NCBI GenBank assembly: GCA_022821985.1
Contig: JAJECP010000039.1
Location: 87,054-151,053 of the forward strand
Source: Acidimicrobiia bacterium
GTDB taxonomy: Bacteria; Actinomycetota; Acidimicrobiia; Acidimicrobiales; Poriferisodalaceae
Direction of reading: 5' to 3'
DNA: 64,000 nucleotides
Below are positions 42,029 to 50,234 of the stretch, one piece after another (position 1 is the stretch's first letter; each line of letters starts with the position of its first letter). The position numbers and the translations under genes are program-made. Below the pieces are notes generated by a model. That model was not told the origin of the DNA. It saw only the letters and a list, made by a program, of their open reading frames with translations, and searched no databases.

Positions 42029-45000
42029 ATGAAACCAGCCCTCTGGCGCAAGCTTCTGGCCGTGATCTTCGCGACCGCCCTGCTCGCGGCTGCGTGCGCT
42101 CCCGACGATCATGACGCGGTCAGCGAACCCGAAGCGGCCGACGACGAGACGCCCGAAGTTCACACCGAGGAACCAGACGCTGTCGAAGCCGACGCGGAGC
42201 CCGAAGCGACCGACGAGCCCGAGCCTGCCGACGAACCTGAGCCTGCCGAGGAGCCCGCCGACGAGCCGATCGGCGACCCCGTCGATCTGGGCGAGTTCAA
42301 CGATTACGAGCCCGGTGATCCGGACGCAACCCTGCTGCCGGTGGACTCGGAGGTGCTGATCGGCCAGCTCCCCAACGGCCTCACCTACTACCTGCGCTCG
42401 AACGACTCGCCCGGCAAGGCGATCATGATGCACTTGGTCGTCAATGCGGGGGGCGTCCTCGACCCCGACGGCGCAGAGGGCGCAGCGCACTTCCTCGAAC
42501 ACATGATGTTCAACGGAACTGAGCGCTTTTCCAAGAACGAGCTCCTCCAGGTGCTCCGCGACTTCGGCACCGATTTCGGCCCTGACTTGAACGCATACAC
42601 CAGCCCCGATGAGACCGTCTACATCCTCGATTTCAAGCTCGATCACCCCGGTGCAATCGGCCTCGGCTTCACGGTGCTGTCCGAATGGGCATCAGCGGCC
42701 ACGCTCCTGCCTGACGATGTCGATGCCGAACGGGGGATCGTCCTTGACGAGTACCGCCTGCGTGATGAGTCAGCGTCGGGAAGGATCTCGAACTTCCTCG
42801 ACGCCATCTACTACTCCGGAACCGTCTATGAAGGCATGCTCATCGGCGGCAGCGAGGAATCCAATCTGTCCATGACCGCTGAGGTCTTGCGCGAGTTCTA
42901 CGACACGTGGTACCGCCCAGACAACATGGCAGTGGTGGTCGTGGGCGACCTGGCTGTCTCCGAGATGGAAACGCTGGTGGAGCACTACTTCGCAGAGCTC
43001 GCGCCGCGTACACCGACTGCCCCGGCGCAGCCCGACCGGTCTGCCTTCATTGCCGACTTCGTGGACGAGCCGGTGACCGATGTGGTCACGCACCCCGACC
43101 ACGGCCCCATCTACATCTCGCTCGACTGGCAGCTGCCCGCGTGGCCCGCGGGGACGGTCGGGGGTGAGCGGCTTCGGTTCATGGAGGACCTGATCGCTCG
43201 CATGCTCGACATCCGGCTCGATGCCGCATTCCGGGCCGGTCAGCTGTCACAAACCACAGAACCGCACTTCAGCGCGTTTCCGGCTGCGCGCGGTTTGCGC
43301 CTGTATGGCACGAACTACCAAGGCCCGGATCTCAACCAGGCAACCACCGACTACATCTCGGTGGTGCATGGCGCGGCCCACTTCGGTTTCACCCAGGCAG
43401 AGCTCGACCAGGCGGTGAGCGCGTTTCGTACCTCGCTCGAGTTCCAGCTCGAGAGTGACGAAACCCGGCAGGACCGGGAGTACTCCTTCGGCTACGCAGC
43501 GCATTTCCTGAGCGGCGCCGATGTCTCATCGACGCCGGATCGGGTGGCCCGGTTGACCTCGCTGCTCGACACGTACACGGTCGAAGAGCTGACCGCACAT
43601 CTGCGTTGGCTCTTGGAGATCGCGCCGCCGCTGGTGGTGTCGATCGGACCCGACCCGGCTGACGTGCCGACCGCGGAGGAACTGCGTGCCGCGGTAGACG
43701 CGGCGGTTCCGCTGGCACCGCCGGCGGCGCAGGAGGCCATCGACGCACTCATGGCACGGCCGGATCCGGCCGCACCCGCCGCCGAGCGACCAGTTGGCCT
43801 GTTCGACGACGCCTACGAGTGGGAATTCCCCAACGGCGCAACGGTGGTGTTCGCGCCGTCGGACATCGCGGCCGGCGAGGTGACGGTGGTAGCGGAGAGC
43901 CTGGGCGGCTGGTCGTCACTGTCGGCGGGCGATTCGGCCCTGGTGCGTCATGCAGTCGGCGCGGTCGCTTCGAGCGGCGTCGGTGACGCGACAGCCACCC
44001 AGCTCGACGAGTACTTGGCCACCACGACGGCCCGGGTCAGCCCATTCATCGGCGAGCACTCCGAAGGCTTCTCGGGCGCTGCGGGGGCGGGCGACCTCGA
44101 AGCACTCTTCGCCCTGCTGCACCTGTATGTCACTGAGCCGCGCATCACCGAGGTGGCGGTCAACGAGCAGATCCAAGCGATGCAAACCCGCCTGGCGAAC
44201 GCCGAGACCTTCCCTCTGTGGATCTCCGAGCTGCAACTGCTGGATGCGCTTTTCCAGGGCAGCCCCTGGTACCAGTTCATTGCCACTCAGGATCAGATCG
44301 ACGCCACCACCGCTGACGCGCTGCTCGGCCTCTATCGAGCACGGCTGAGCAATGTGGACGATCTGATGGTGGCAGTTGTCGGCGACATCGACCGGGCCAC
44401 GGTGGCGGACTTGGCGGCGCGCTACATCGGCACGCTGCCCGCTGGTCCGGAAGACACCTTCACCGACCACAACCCGGGGTTCCCGTCGGGCATTCAGCGC
44501 ATCACGATTCCAGTCGAAGCTGACTCCGGCTCGGCGGGGCTCAACATCGTGTTCGGCGCCCCCACAACGCTCACCGTCAAGACCCTGGTTCTCAGCGATG
44601 TGGCCGCGGCGGTCATCAACGATTTGCTCGACGGTCGAGTACGCGAGCAGCTCGGCGAGACCTACTCGGTCAGCGCGTTTGTGTCACCCGACGACGCGAC
44701 GGGCAAATGGACGGCACGCATCAACGCCACCGGGCCGTCGGATGGGCTTGAGACGAGCCACGCCGCCATCGTGGAGATCGTGGCGGAGCTGATTGCCGAT
44801 GGTCCGACCGATCGCGACTTGCAGCAGGCAATCTCGGTGACGCGAGACAACTACGTGCTCGAGTCGAACTCCTCGATTGTCAACCCGCTCTTGCGGCGCC
44901 ACCACGCCGACGACAGCAGCGTCGGCACACCTGCTCAGCGACGCGCAGTTCTCGACGAGATCACGGCCGCCGAGGTGCAGGCACACATCGCACTGTGGTT

Positions 45001-45043
45001 CAACCTTGACAACCGCATCGAGGTGTTCCGCTCCGAGCAGTAG
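42029..45043 (+). CDS. Large M16-family zinc metallopeptidase, predicted lipoprotein
   Basis: 1004-residue secreted protein with a lipoprotein signal (hydrophobic LLAVIFATALLAAAC, lipid-modified Cys23), then about 80 residues of acidic Glu/Pro/Asp linker. The first M16 half has the inverted zinc motif His154-x-x-Glu157-His158 (HFLEH) and the third ligand Glu234 76 residues later. The second M16 half from about 590 (YEWEFPNGATVVF) lacks the zinc motif but has the REQLGETYSVSAFVS segment with the Arg and Tyr used for substrate binding. It is likely a clam-shell peptidase on the outer face of the membrane. ATG 42029 is chosen because the signal peptide begins there. Confidence 0.9.
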   Translation: MKPALWRKLLAVIFATALLAAACAPDDHDAVSEPEAADDETPEVHTEEPDAVEADAEPEATDEPEPADEPEPAEEPADEPIGDPVDLGEFNDYEPGDPDATLLPVDSEVLIGQLPNGLTYYLRSNDSPGKAIMMHLVVNAGGVLDPDGAEGAAHFLEHMMFNGTERFSKNELLQVLRDFGTDFGPDLNAYTSPDETVYILDFKLDHPGAIGLGFTVLSEWASAATLLPDDVDAERGIVLDEYRLRDESASGRISNFLDAIYYSGTVYEGMLIGGSEESNLSMTAEVLREFYDTWYRPDNMAVVVVGDLAVSEMETLVEHYFAELAPRTPTAPAQPDRSAFIADFVDEPVTDVVTHPDHGPIYISLDWQLPAWPAGTVGGERLRFMEDLIARMLDIRLDAAFRAGQLSQTTEPHFSAFPAARGLRLYGTNYQGPDLNQATTDYISVVHGAAHFGFTQAELDQAVSAFRTSLEFQLESDETRQDREYSFGYAAHFLSGADVSSTPDRVARLTSLLDTYTVEELTAHLRWLLEIAPPLVVSIGPDPADVPTAEELRAAVDAAVPLAPPAAQEAIDALMARPDPAAPAAERPVGLFDDAYEWEFPNGATVVFAPSDIAAGEVTVVAESLGGWSSLSAGDSALVRHAVGAVASSGVGDATATQLDEYLATTTARVSPFIGEHSEGFSGAAGAGDLEALFALLHLYVTEPRITEVAVNEQIQAMQTRLANAETFPLWISELQLLDALFQGSPWYQFIATQDQIDATTADALLGLYRARLSNVDDLMVAVVGDIDRATVADLAARYIGTLPAGPEDTFTDHNPGFPSGIQRITIPVEADSGSAGLNIVFGAPTTLTVKTLVLSDVAAAVINDLLDGRVREQLGETYSVSAFVSPDDATGKWTARINATGPSDGLETSHAAIVEIVAELIADGPTDRDLQQAISVTRDNYVLESNSSIVNPLLRRHHADDSSVGTPAQRRAVLDEITAAEVQAHIALWFNLDNRIEVFRSEQ

Positions 45044-45062
45044 CTGCCCGGGCGGCTGTCGC

Positions 45063-45875
45063 TCAATTGTCTGGGTAGCGGACTGCGACGAGCGTCAACC
45101 CGTGTGGCGGCGCGATTGCCGCCGCGGCATCCCGGCTGCGTGCAGCCAGCACAGCGGGCACGTCGCCGGCTGTCCGGTCGCCGCGCCCCACCGCCACGCA
45201 CTGGCCCACGATGGCCCGCACCATCTGGTGACAGAAGGCGTTGGCCTCGATCTCGAAGAGCAACTGGGCGCTCTCGGCCGACCAGCGCGCCCTCGACACG
45301 GTGCGCACCAGCGACGCGTCGGGACGATCCTTCGGTCGCCGGCAGAACGATGTGAAGTCGTGCTCGCCCACGAAGTGACCTGCGGCGGCACTCATCTGAC
45401 CGATGTCGAGCGGGGCAGCAACGTGCCATTCGAGGTCGGCGCAGCGGGGATCGGGATGGGTGGCGTTGCGAATGCGGTATTCGTACGCACGGGACGTGGC
45501 CGAATGGCGCGCATCGAAGCTGTCGTCGGCGAACGTGGCGGCTGCGACGGCGATCTCGGGGTTCAGCAAGCGGTTGAGCGCGGACGCCAAGCGCGAGGGG
45601 CCGGCTGAGTCGAGCCGCCGCAGCCCCTCGCCGCCGATCCGGAACGACACGACCTGCCCGGTGGCGTGAACGCCTGCATCGGTGCGGCCGGCCACGGTCA
45701 GCACGGGCGCTTCGCCCAGGATGCGCTCGAGCCCGGCGGCCAGCTCGCCAGCCACCGTGCGAACGCCTTCATTGGCGGCGAAGCCGCGAAAACCCGTGCC
45801 GCGGTACGCCACATCCAACCGCACTGTTCGCTGCGGGTTTCCGCAGGGCGCCTCATGCTCGTTCACCGCTGGCAC
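45063..45875 (-). CDS. truA: tRNA pseudouridine synthase A
   Basis: Makes pseudouridine at positions 38-40 of tRNA anticodon arms. The 270 residues contain the catalytic motif GRTDAGVHATGQV with Asp66, the RAYEYRI segment and NAFCHQMVRAIVG. The start GTG at 45875 is the only reasonable one. In most actinobacteria truA lies between rplQ and rplM in the same direction; here it is on the opposite strand and 6.8 kb from rplQ, convergent with the M16 gene and divergent from the amidohydrolase gene. Confidence 0.96.
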   Translation of the reverse strand: MPAVNEHEAPCGNPQRTVRLDVAYRGTGFRGFAANEGVRTVAGELAAGLERILGEAPVLTVAGRTDAGVHATGQVVSFRIGGEGLRRLDSAGPSRLASALNRLLNPEIAVAAATFADDSFDARHSATSRAYEYRIRNATHPDPRCADLEWHVAAPLDIGQMSAAAGHFVGEHDFTSFCRRPKDRPDASLVRTVSRARWSAESAQLLFEIEANAFCHQMVRAIVGQCVAVGRGDRTAGDVPAVLAARSRDAAAAIAPPHGLTLVAVRYPDN

Positions 45876-45969
45876 GGTAACTTCGCTGGGAGCGGTGCAG
45901 TCACGGCCAATCGTCGACCCGGCTGCATCGGCTCGGCCGCATCGGCCAGGTCACAGGGGGATACCGCAC

Positions 45970-47691
45970 ATGCTCGATACCAGGATTGCGGGCGGCACGA
46001 TCATCGACGGCACGGGGACGCCGCGGGTCCAAGGCGACATCGGCATCTCCGACGGTCGCATCGTGGCCGTCGGCGACGAGGCCACGCAGGCGGCAGGTGC
46101 CGCCAAGCGCACCATCGACGCCTCCGGCATGGTGGTCGCGCCCGGCTTCGTCGACATCCACACCCACTTCGACGCCCAGGTCTTCTGGGACACCACCCTG
46201 TCCCCGTCGCCATTGCACGGCGTGACCACAGTGATCGGCGGCAACTGCGGCTTCACCATCGCCCCGCTGGCGCCCGACCACGGCGATTACCTGATGCGGA
46301 TGCTCGCCCGGGTGGAGGGCATGCCGCTCGAATCGCTGCAGGAGGGCGTGCCGTGGGACTGGCGCAGTTTCGGCGAATACCTCGACTCGATTGACGGCAC
46401 GCTGATGCCCAACGCCGGGTTCCTGGTGGGACACTGCGCGCTGCGGCGGATCGTGATGGGGGAGCGCTCGGTGGGCCACGAGGCCACGCCCGACGAGCTC
46501 GAGGCCATGAAGCAGCTGCTGGCCGAGAGCATCGCCTCGGGCGGGCTGGGCTTCAGCTCGTCGTGGGCCAAAACGCACAACGATGCCGCTGGCGAGGCGG
46601 TGCCCTCGCGCCACGCTTCGGCCACCGAGCTGATCGAGCTGTGCTCGGTCCTGCGGTCGAGTCCGGCGGTGGCACTCGAGTTCATCCCCACTATCGAGCG
46701 CTTCGACACCGACGTGTACCAGCTGCTCGCCGACATGTCGGTGGCGGCGGACCGGCCGCTCAACTGGAACGTGATCTTCGCCAACGGCCGGCATCGAGAT
46801 GTCATCGCCCAGAAGCTCGAAGCCAGCAACTTCGCCGCTCGCCAGGGCGGGCGCGTGGTGGCGCTGACCGCCCCGATGCCAGCGGTCAGCCGCCTGTGCT
46901 TCGAGAGCGGATTCCTGCTCGACACGCTGCACGGCTGGGCCGAGCCCATGGCGCTGCCGCCGGCGGAGAAGATGCAGCTGCTGGCCGACCCGCAGCGCCG
47001 CGCCGAGCTGAACGATCTCGCCCAGCAGCCGAGCGCGTTCCGGGGCGTGGCCCGCTGGGAGCGTCTCACGGTTGGCGAGGTCACCAAGCCCGAGCTCACG
47101 CACTTCGAGGGTCGCACGATCGGCGAGATTGCCGACGAGCAGGGCATCACACCGTGGGATGCCCTGTGCGACTTGGTCGTAGCCGATGATCTCAAGACCG
47201 GCCTGTACCCGCGTGCCGCTGGCGACGACGACGACAGCTGGGCGCTGCGCCAGGAGCTGTGGAACGACGACCGCTGCGTGATCGGCGCGTCGGACGCTGG
47301 GGCACACCTCGACTTCCTGGCCACGTTCAACTACTCGACGTACCTGCTGGCCGCAGCCCGTGACCGCCAGATGCTCGAGCTGGAAGATGCCATACACAAG
47401 CTCACCGACGTTCCGGCCCGCCTGTACGGCCTCGCGGACCGCGGTCGTTTGGCGGAGGGCTGCCATGCCGACGTCGTGGTGTTCGACCCCGACGGCGTGG
47501 CGCCGAAGCCGATCGAGGTGCGCGAGGACCTGCCCGGCGGCGCGTGGCGCCTGTACGGCGAGGCCGACGGCATCGACACGGTGCTGATCAATGGCGAGGT
47601 GGCCGTCAGCGGCGGCGAGTTCACCGATGCGCGACCGGGAACCCTGTTGCGTGCCGGGCGTGACACGGTGCCGGTGACAGCGGTCGGCTGA
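45970..47691 (+). CDS. N-acyl-D-amino-acid deacylase family amidohydrolase
   Basis: Metal-dependent amidohydrolase of 573 residues with the D-aminoacylase architecture. Visible are the small beta domain at both ends, the His64-x-His66 metal motif (VDIHTHFDAQ), the GGNCGFTIAP segment typical of D-aminoacylases, GLGFSSSWAKT and the late metal Asp in GASDAGAHLDFL. Family members release D-amino acids from N-acyl forms or act on related cyclic amides, so the exact substrate is open. It starts 94 bp from truA in divergent orientation. Confidence 0.85.
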   Translation: MLDTRIAGGTIIDGTGTPRVQGDIGISDGRIVAVGDEATQAAGAAKRTIDASGMVVAPGFVDIHTHFDAQVFWDTTLSPSPLHGVTTVIGGNCGFTIAPLAPDHGDYLMRMLARVEGMPLESLQEGVPWDWRSFGEYLDSIDGTLMPNAGFLVGHCALRRIVMGERSVGHEATPDELEAMKQLLAESIASGGLGFSSSWAKTHNDAAGEAVPSRHASATELIELCSVLRSSPAVALEFIPTIERFDTDVYQLLADMSVAADRPLNWNVIFANGRHRDVIAQKLEASNFAARQGGRVVALTAPMPAVSRLCFESGFLLDTLHGWAEPMALPPAEKMQLLADPQRRAELNDLAQQPSAFRGVARWERLTVGEVTKPELTHFEGRTIGEIADEQGITPWDALCDLVVADDLKTGLYPRAAGDDDDSWALRQELWNDDRCVIGASDAGAHLDFLATFNYSTYLLAAARDRQMLELEDAIHKLTDVPARLYGLADRGRLAEGCHADVVVFDPDGVAPKPIEVREDLPGGAWRLYGEADGIDTVLINGEVAVSGGEFTDARPGTLLRAGRDTVPVTAVG

Positions 47692-47760
47692 CACTTCGAA
47701 ACAGCACCTGCAGCGGTGCCGCGACTGCTGGTGCCCTGCAGCGCGGTGGCTGCTGCCCGG

Positions 47761-47766
47761 TAGCCT
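47761..47766 (+). promoter_or_regulatory. Possible -10 element of the rplM operon
   Basis: TAGCCT has the same sequence as the -10 elements of rpsL, tuf and rplC and is preceded by GG as at rplC. No TTG hexamer lies 17 bp upstream. It is 43 bp before the rplM start. Confidence 0.35.
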
Positions 47767-47808
47767 CTTGGGGTCTGTCTCGCAATCGACCCCATGCGGA
47801 GTTCCAGC

Positions 47809-48255
47809 GTGCGCACCTATGCCCCCAAAGCATCTGAGATCGAGCGCTCCTGGTTCGTTGTCGATGCCGAGGGCATGGTGCTGGGTCGCATGGCGACCGA
47901 GGTCGCCAAGATCCTGCGCGGCAAGCACAAGCCCACCTTCGCCCCCTACATCGACGGCGGCGATCACGTTGTCGTGGTGAACGCCGACAAGGTGGTGCTG
48001 ACCGGTGACAAGGCCACCAAGAAGCTCGTGCACCGCCACTCGGGTTACCCGGGCGGCCTGCACAGCGAGAAATACGGCGACCTGCTGGCCCGCCGGCCGG
48101 CCGACGCGGTGAGGCGCACCATCCGCGGCATGCTGCCGCACAACCGCTTGGGACGGGCCCAGTTGCGCAAGCTGAAGGTGTACGCCGGGCCCGACCATCC
48201 CCATGCCGCTCAGCAGCCCCAGCCGCTGCCGCTGCCTCACGCCTTGGCGCGCTGA
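47809..48255 (+). CDS. rplM: 50S ribosomal protein L13
   Basis: Early-assembly protein of 148 residues. GTG 47809 ([19 protein letters not shown]) is preferred over ATG 47794 because GGAG at 47798-47801 is correctly spaced for it and because family members begin at this residue. Conserved are [27 protein letters not shown] and [17 protein letters not shown]. rpsI follows after 59 bp. Confidence 0.96.
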   Translation: MRTYAPKASEIERSWFVVDAEGMVLGRMATEVAKILRGKHKPTFAPYIDGGDHVVVVNADKVVLTGDKATKKLVHRHSGYPGGLHSEKYGDLLARRPADAVRRTIRGMLPHNRLGRAQLRKLKVYAGPDHPHAAQQPQPLPLPHALAR

Positions 48256-48314
48256 GCCACGGTTCCGCACGCCGTAGCCGATACGCCATACCCGACGAGA
48301 AAGATCCCGATTTC

Positions 48315-48707
48315 GTGCCCGTTCCGCTGACGCAGACCACTGGCCGCCGCAAGCGTGCCGTTGCCCGGGTGAGGTTCCTGCCCGGCAGCGGCAACATCTC
48401 GGTGAATGGTCGCCCGTTCGACGAGTACTTCACGTCGTCGGTGCACCGCATGGAGATCACCGAGCCGCTGCGACTCACCGAAGCCGCCGAGAGTTACGAC
48501 GTCAGTGCCACCGTGGACGGTGGCGGGGTGGCAGGTCAGGCTGGCGCGTTGCGCTTGGGCATTGCCCGCTCGCTGCTGGTGCTCGACCCTGAGGTGCGGC
48601 CGACGCTGAAGTCCGCCGGCCTGCTGCATCGCGACGACCGCAAGAAGGAATCCAAGAAGTACGGCCTCAAGAAGGCCCGTAAGGCGCCCCAGTACTCCAA
48701 GCGCTAA
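48315..48707 (+). CDS. rpsI: 30S ribosomal protein S9
   Basis: P-site protein of 130 residues from GTG 48315. It has [20 protein letters not shown] near the N-terminus and the end [17 protein letters not shown], whose terminal Lys-Arg reaches the P-site tRNA. glmM starts six bases after the stop. Confidence 0.97.
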   Translation: MPVPLTQTTGRRKRAVARVRFLPGSGNISVNGRPFDEYFTSSVHRMEITEPLRLTEAAESYDVSATVDGGGVAGQAGALRLGIARSLLVLDPEVRPTLKSAGLLHRDDRKKESKKYGLKKARKAPQYSKR

Positions 48708-48713
48708 CCCGGC

Positions 48714-50132
48714 GTGGAACCCACCTTCGGAACCGACGGCGTTCGAGGGCGGGCCTTCGACGAGATTGACGAGGTTGTCGCGCACGCGCTCGGGCGCGCG
48801 GCGAACCGGGCGCTGTTCGCAGGCAATGAGGCTGCGCGCTGGACGGTTGGCCGCGACACACGCGAATCGGGTCCCACGCTGGCGCGAGCGCTCGCTGCCG
48901 GCCTGCGAGCGACCGGGGCTGAGGTCATCGACCTCGGCATCGTGCCCACACCCGTCGTGGCATTTGCGGCCCAGCACCTTCACATGGCCGGTGCCGTGGT
49001 TTCGGCATCTCACAATCCGTGGCACGACAACGGCGTCAAGCTGTTCGCAGCAGGCGGTACCAAGCTCAGCGATGCCGAGCAGGCTGCCGTCGCCCACTGT
49101 CTCGACGAACTGCGGCTGACGCACGGCGACCGACCGTCCGCGGCTGAGATCGCACGCCGGCTGGATGCTGTACCCACTGCTGGCGCGGTCGAAGCTCAGG
49201 CGGCTGCGCCGAACGAGATGCACCGAGTGCTGGATGCCTATGAGCGCTCGCTGCGCGCCGCCATCGACGGCCGCACACTCGACGGTCTGCACCTGGTGGT
49301 GGACGGCGCGAACGGCGCCAGCGCATCGCTCGCACCTGCGGCGCTGCAGCGGCTGGGGGCGCAGGTCACCGCACTGTTCTGCGAACCCGACGGACGCAAC
49401 ATCAACGACGGCTGCGGATCGGTGAACCCTGGCGCGCTCGGGGCGGCGGTGCTCGACGTCGGCGCAGATCTGGGCGTCGCGTTCGACGGTGACGGCGACC
49501 GGATGATTGCGGTGGACTGCGAGGGGCAGGTCATCGACGGTGATCGCCAGATGGCACTGTTCGCCGTCGACCTGGCTGCGCGGGGCCTGCTCACCGGCGA
49601 CACGCTGGTCGTGACGGTCATGTCCAACGCGGGGTTGCGCCGGGCCATGTCCGAGGCCGGCATCGAAGTGGTCACCGCCGCAGTGGGCGACCGTGCCGTG
49701 CTCGAGGCACTGGAGGCGGGCGGTCACTGTCTCGGCGGTGAGCAGTCAGGCCACGTCGTCTTCCGGCACGAGGCCACCACCGGCGACGGGTTGCGCAGTG
49801 CCGTGCACCTTGCCGACCTTGTTGCCCGGCGGGCAGCGGGCGATTCGGCGCTCACAAGCGCTGAGCTTTCCTTGCAGGCGATGCAGGTCTCCCCGCAGGT
49901 GCTGCGCAGTGTGCCCTCGGGCTCAGGATCGCTCACCGATGAGATTCAGCGTGCGGTCGACGACATCGCCGCTGGGGCAGGTCGGGATGTGCGGGTGCTG
50001 GTGCGTGCCAGCGGCACCGAACCGGTCATCCGCATCATGGTCGAGGCCCCGACCGAGCGTGAGGCGAGGGATCTGACAGACCGCCTCGCCGAACTGGTCG
50101 TCGAGGGAGCGGGCGCGGCCAGCACCGCCTAG
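48714..50132 (+). CDS. glmM: Phosphoglucosamine mutase
   Basis: Converts glucosamine-6-phosphate to the 1-phosphate for UDP-GlcNAc and peptidoglycan. The 472-residue enzyme has the phospho-serine motif SASHNPWHDNG with Ser99, the magnesium loop DGDGDR with Asp258, Asp260 and Asp262, the sugar loop GGEQSGH and the phosphate loop RASGTEPVIRIM. Start is GTG 48714. It sits between rpsI and glmS, the usual actinobacterial order. Confidence 0.97.
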   Translation: MEPTFGTDGVRGRAFDEIDEVVAHALGRAANRALFAGNEAARWTVGRDTRESGPTLARALAAGLRATGAEVIDLGIVPTPVVAFAAQHLHMAGAVVSASHNPWHDNGVKLFAAGGTKLSDAEQAAVAHCLDELRLTHGDRPSAAEIARRLDAVPTAGAVEAQAAAPNEMHRVLDAYERSLRAAIDGRTLDGLHLVVDGANGASASLAPAALQRLGAQVTALFCEPDGRNINDGCGSVNPGALGAAVLDVGADLGVAFDGDGDRMIAVDCEGQVIDGDRQMALFAVDLAARGLLTGDTLVVTVMSNAGLRRAMSEAGIEVVTAAVGDRAVLEALEAGGHCLGGEQSGHVVFRHEATTGDGLRSAVHLADLVARRAAGDSALTSAELSLQAMQVSPQVLRSVPSGSGSLTDEIQRAVDDIAAGAGRDVRVLVRASGTEPVIRIMVEAPTEREARDLTDRLAELVVEGAGAASTA

Positions 50133-50221
50133 TCACGCGCCCGAATGCACCATCGAGCCATGCGCCTGGCTGGTGCCGCCCAGTGGTGATGCGCCCGACC
50201 AACGGGCCGTCGGGTGCTCGG

Positions 50222-50227
50222 TACCCT
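50222..50227 (+). promoter_or_regulatory. Possible -10 element for a leaderless glmS transcript
   Basis: TACCCT ends seven bases before the GTG at 50235, the distance expected between a -10 box and the transcription start. No ribosome site precedes the GTG. The same GGTACCCTCG string occurs before guaA at 62244. No -35 is clear. Confidence 0.3.
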
Positions 50228-50234
50228 CGCTGTT

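Noticed and set aside
45901..48270. 789-codon minus-strand frame across the amidohydrolase and rplM
   Set aside because: It covers two clear plus-strand genes and their intergenic region and has shadow-type composition.
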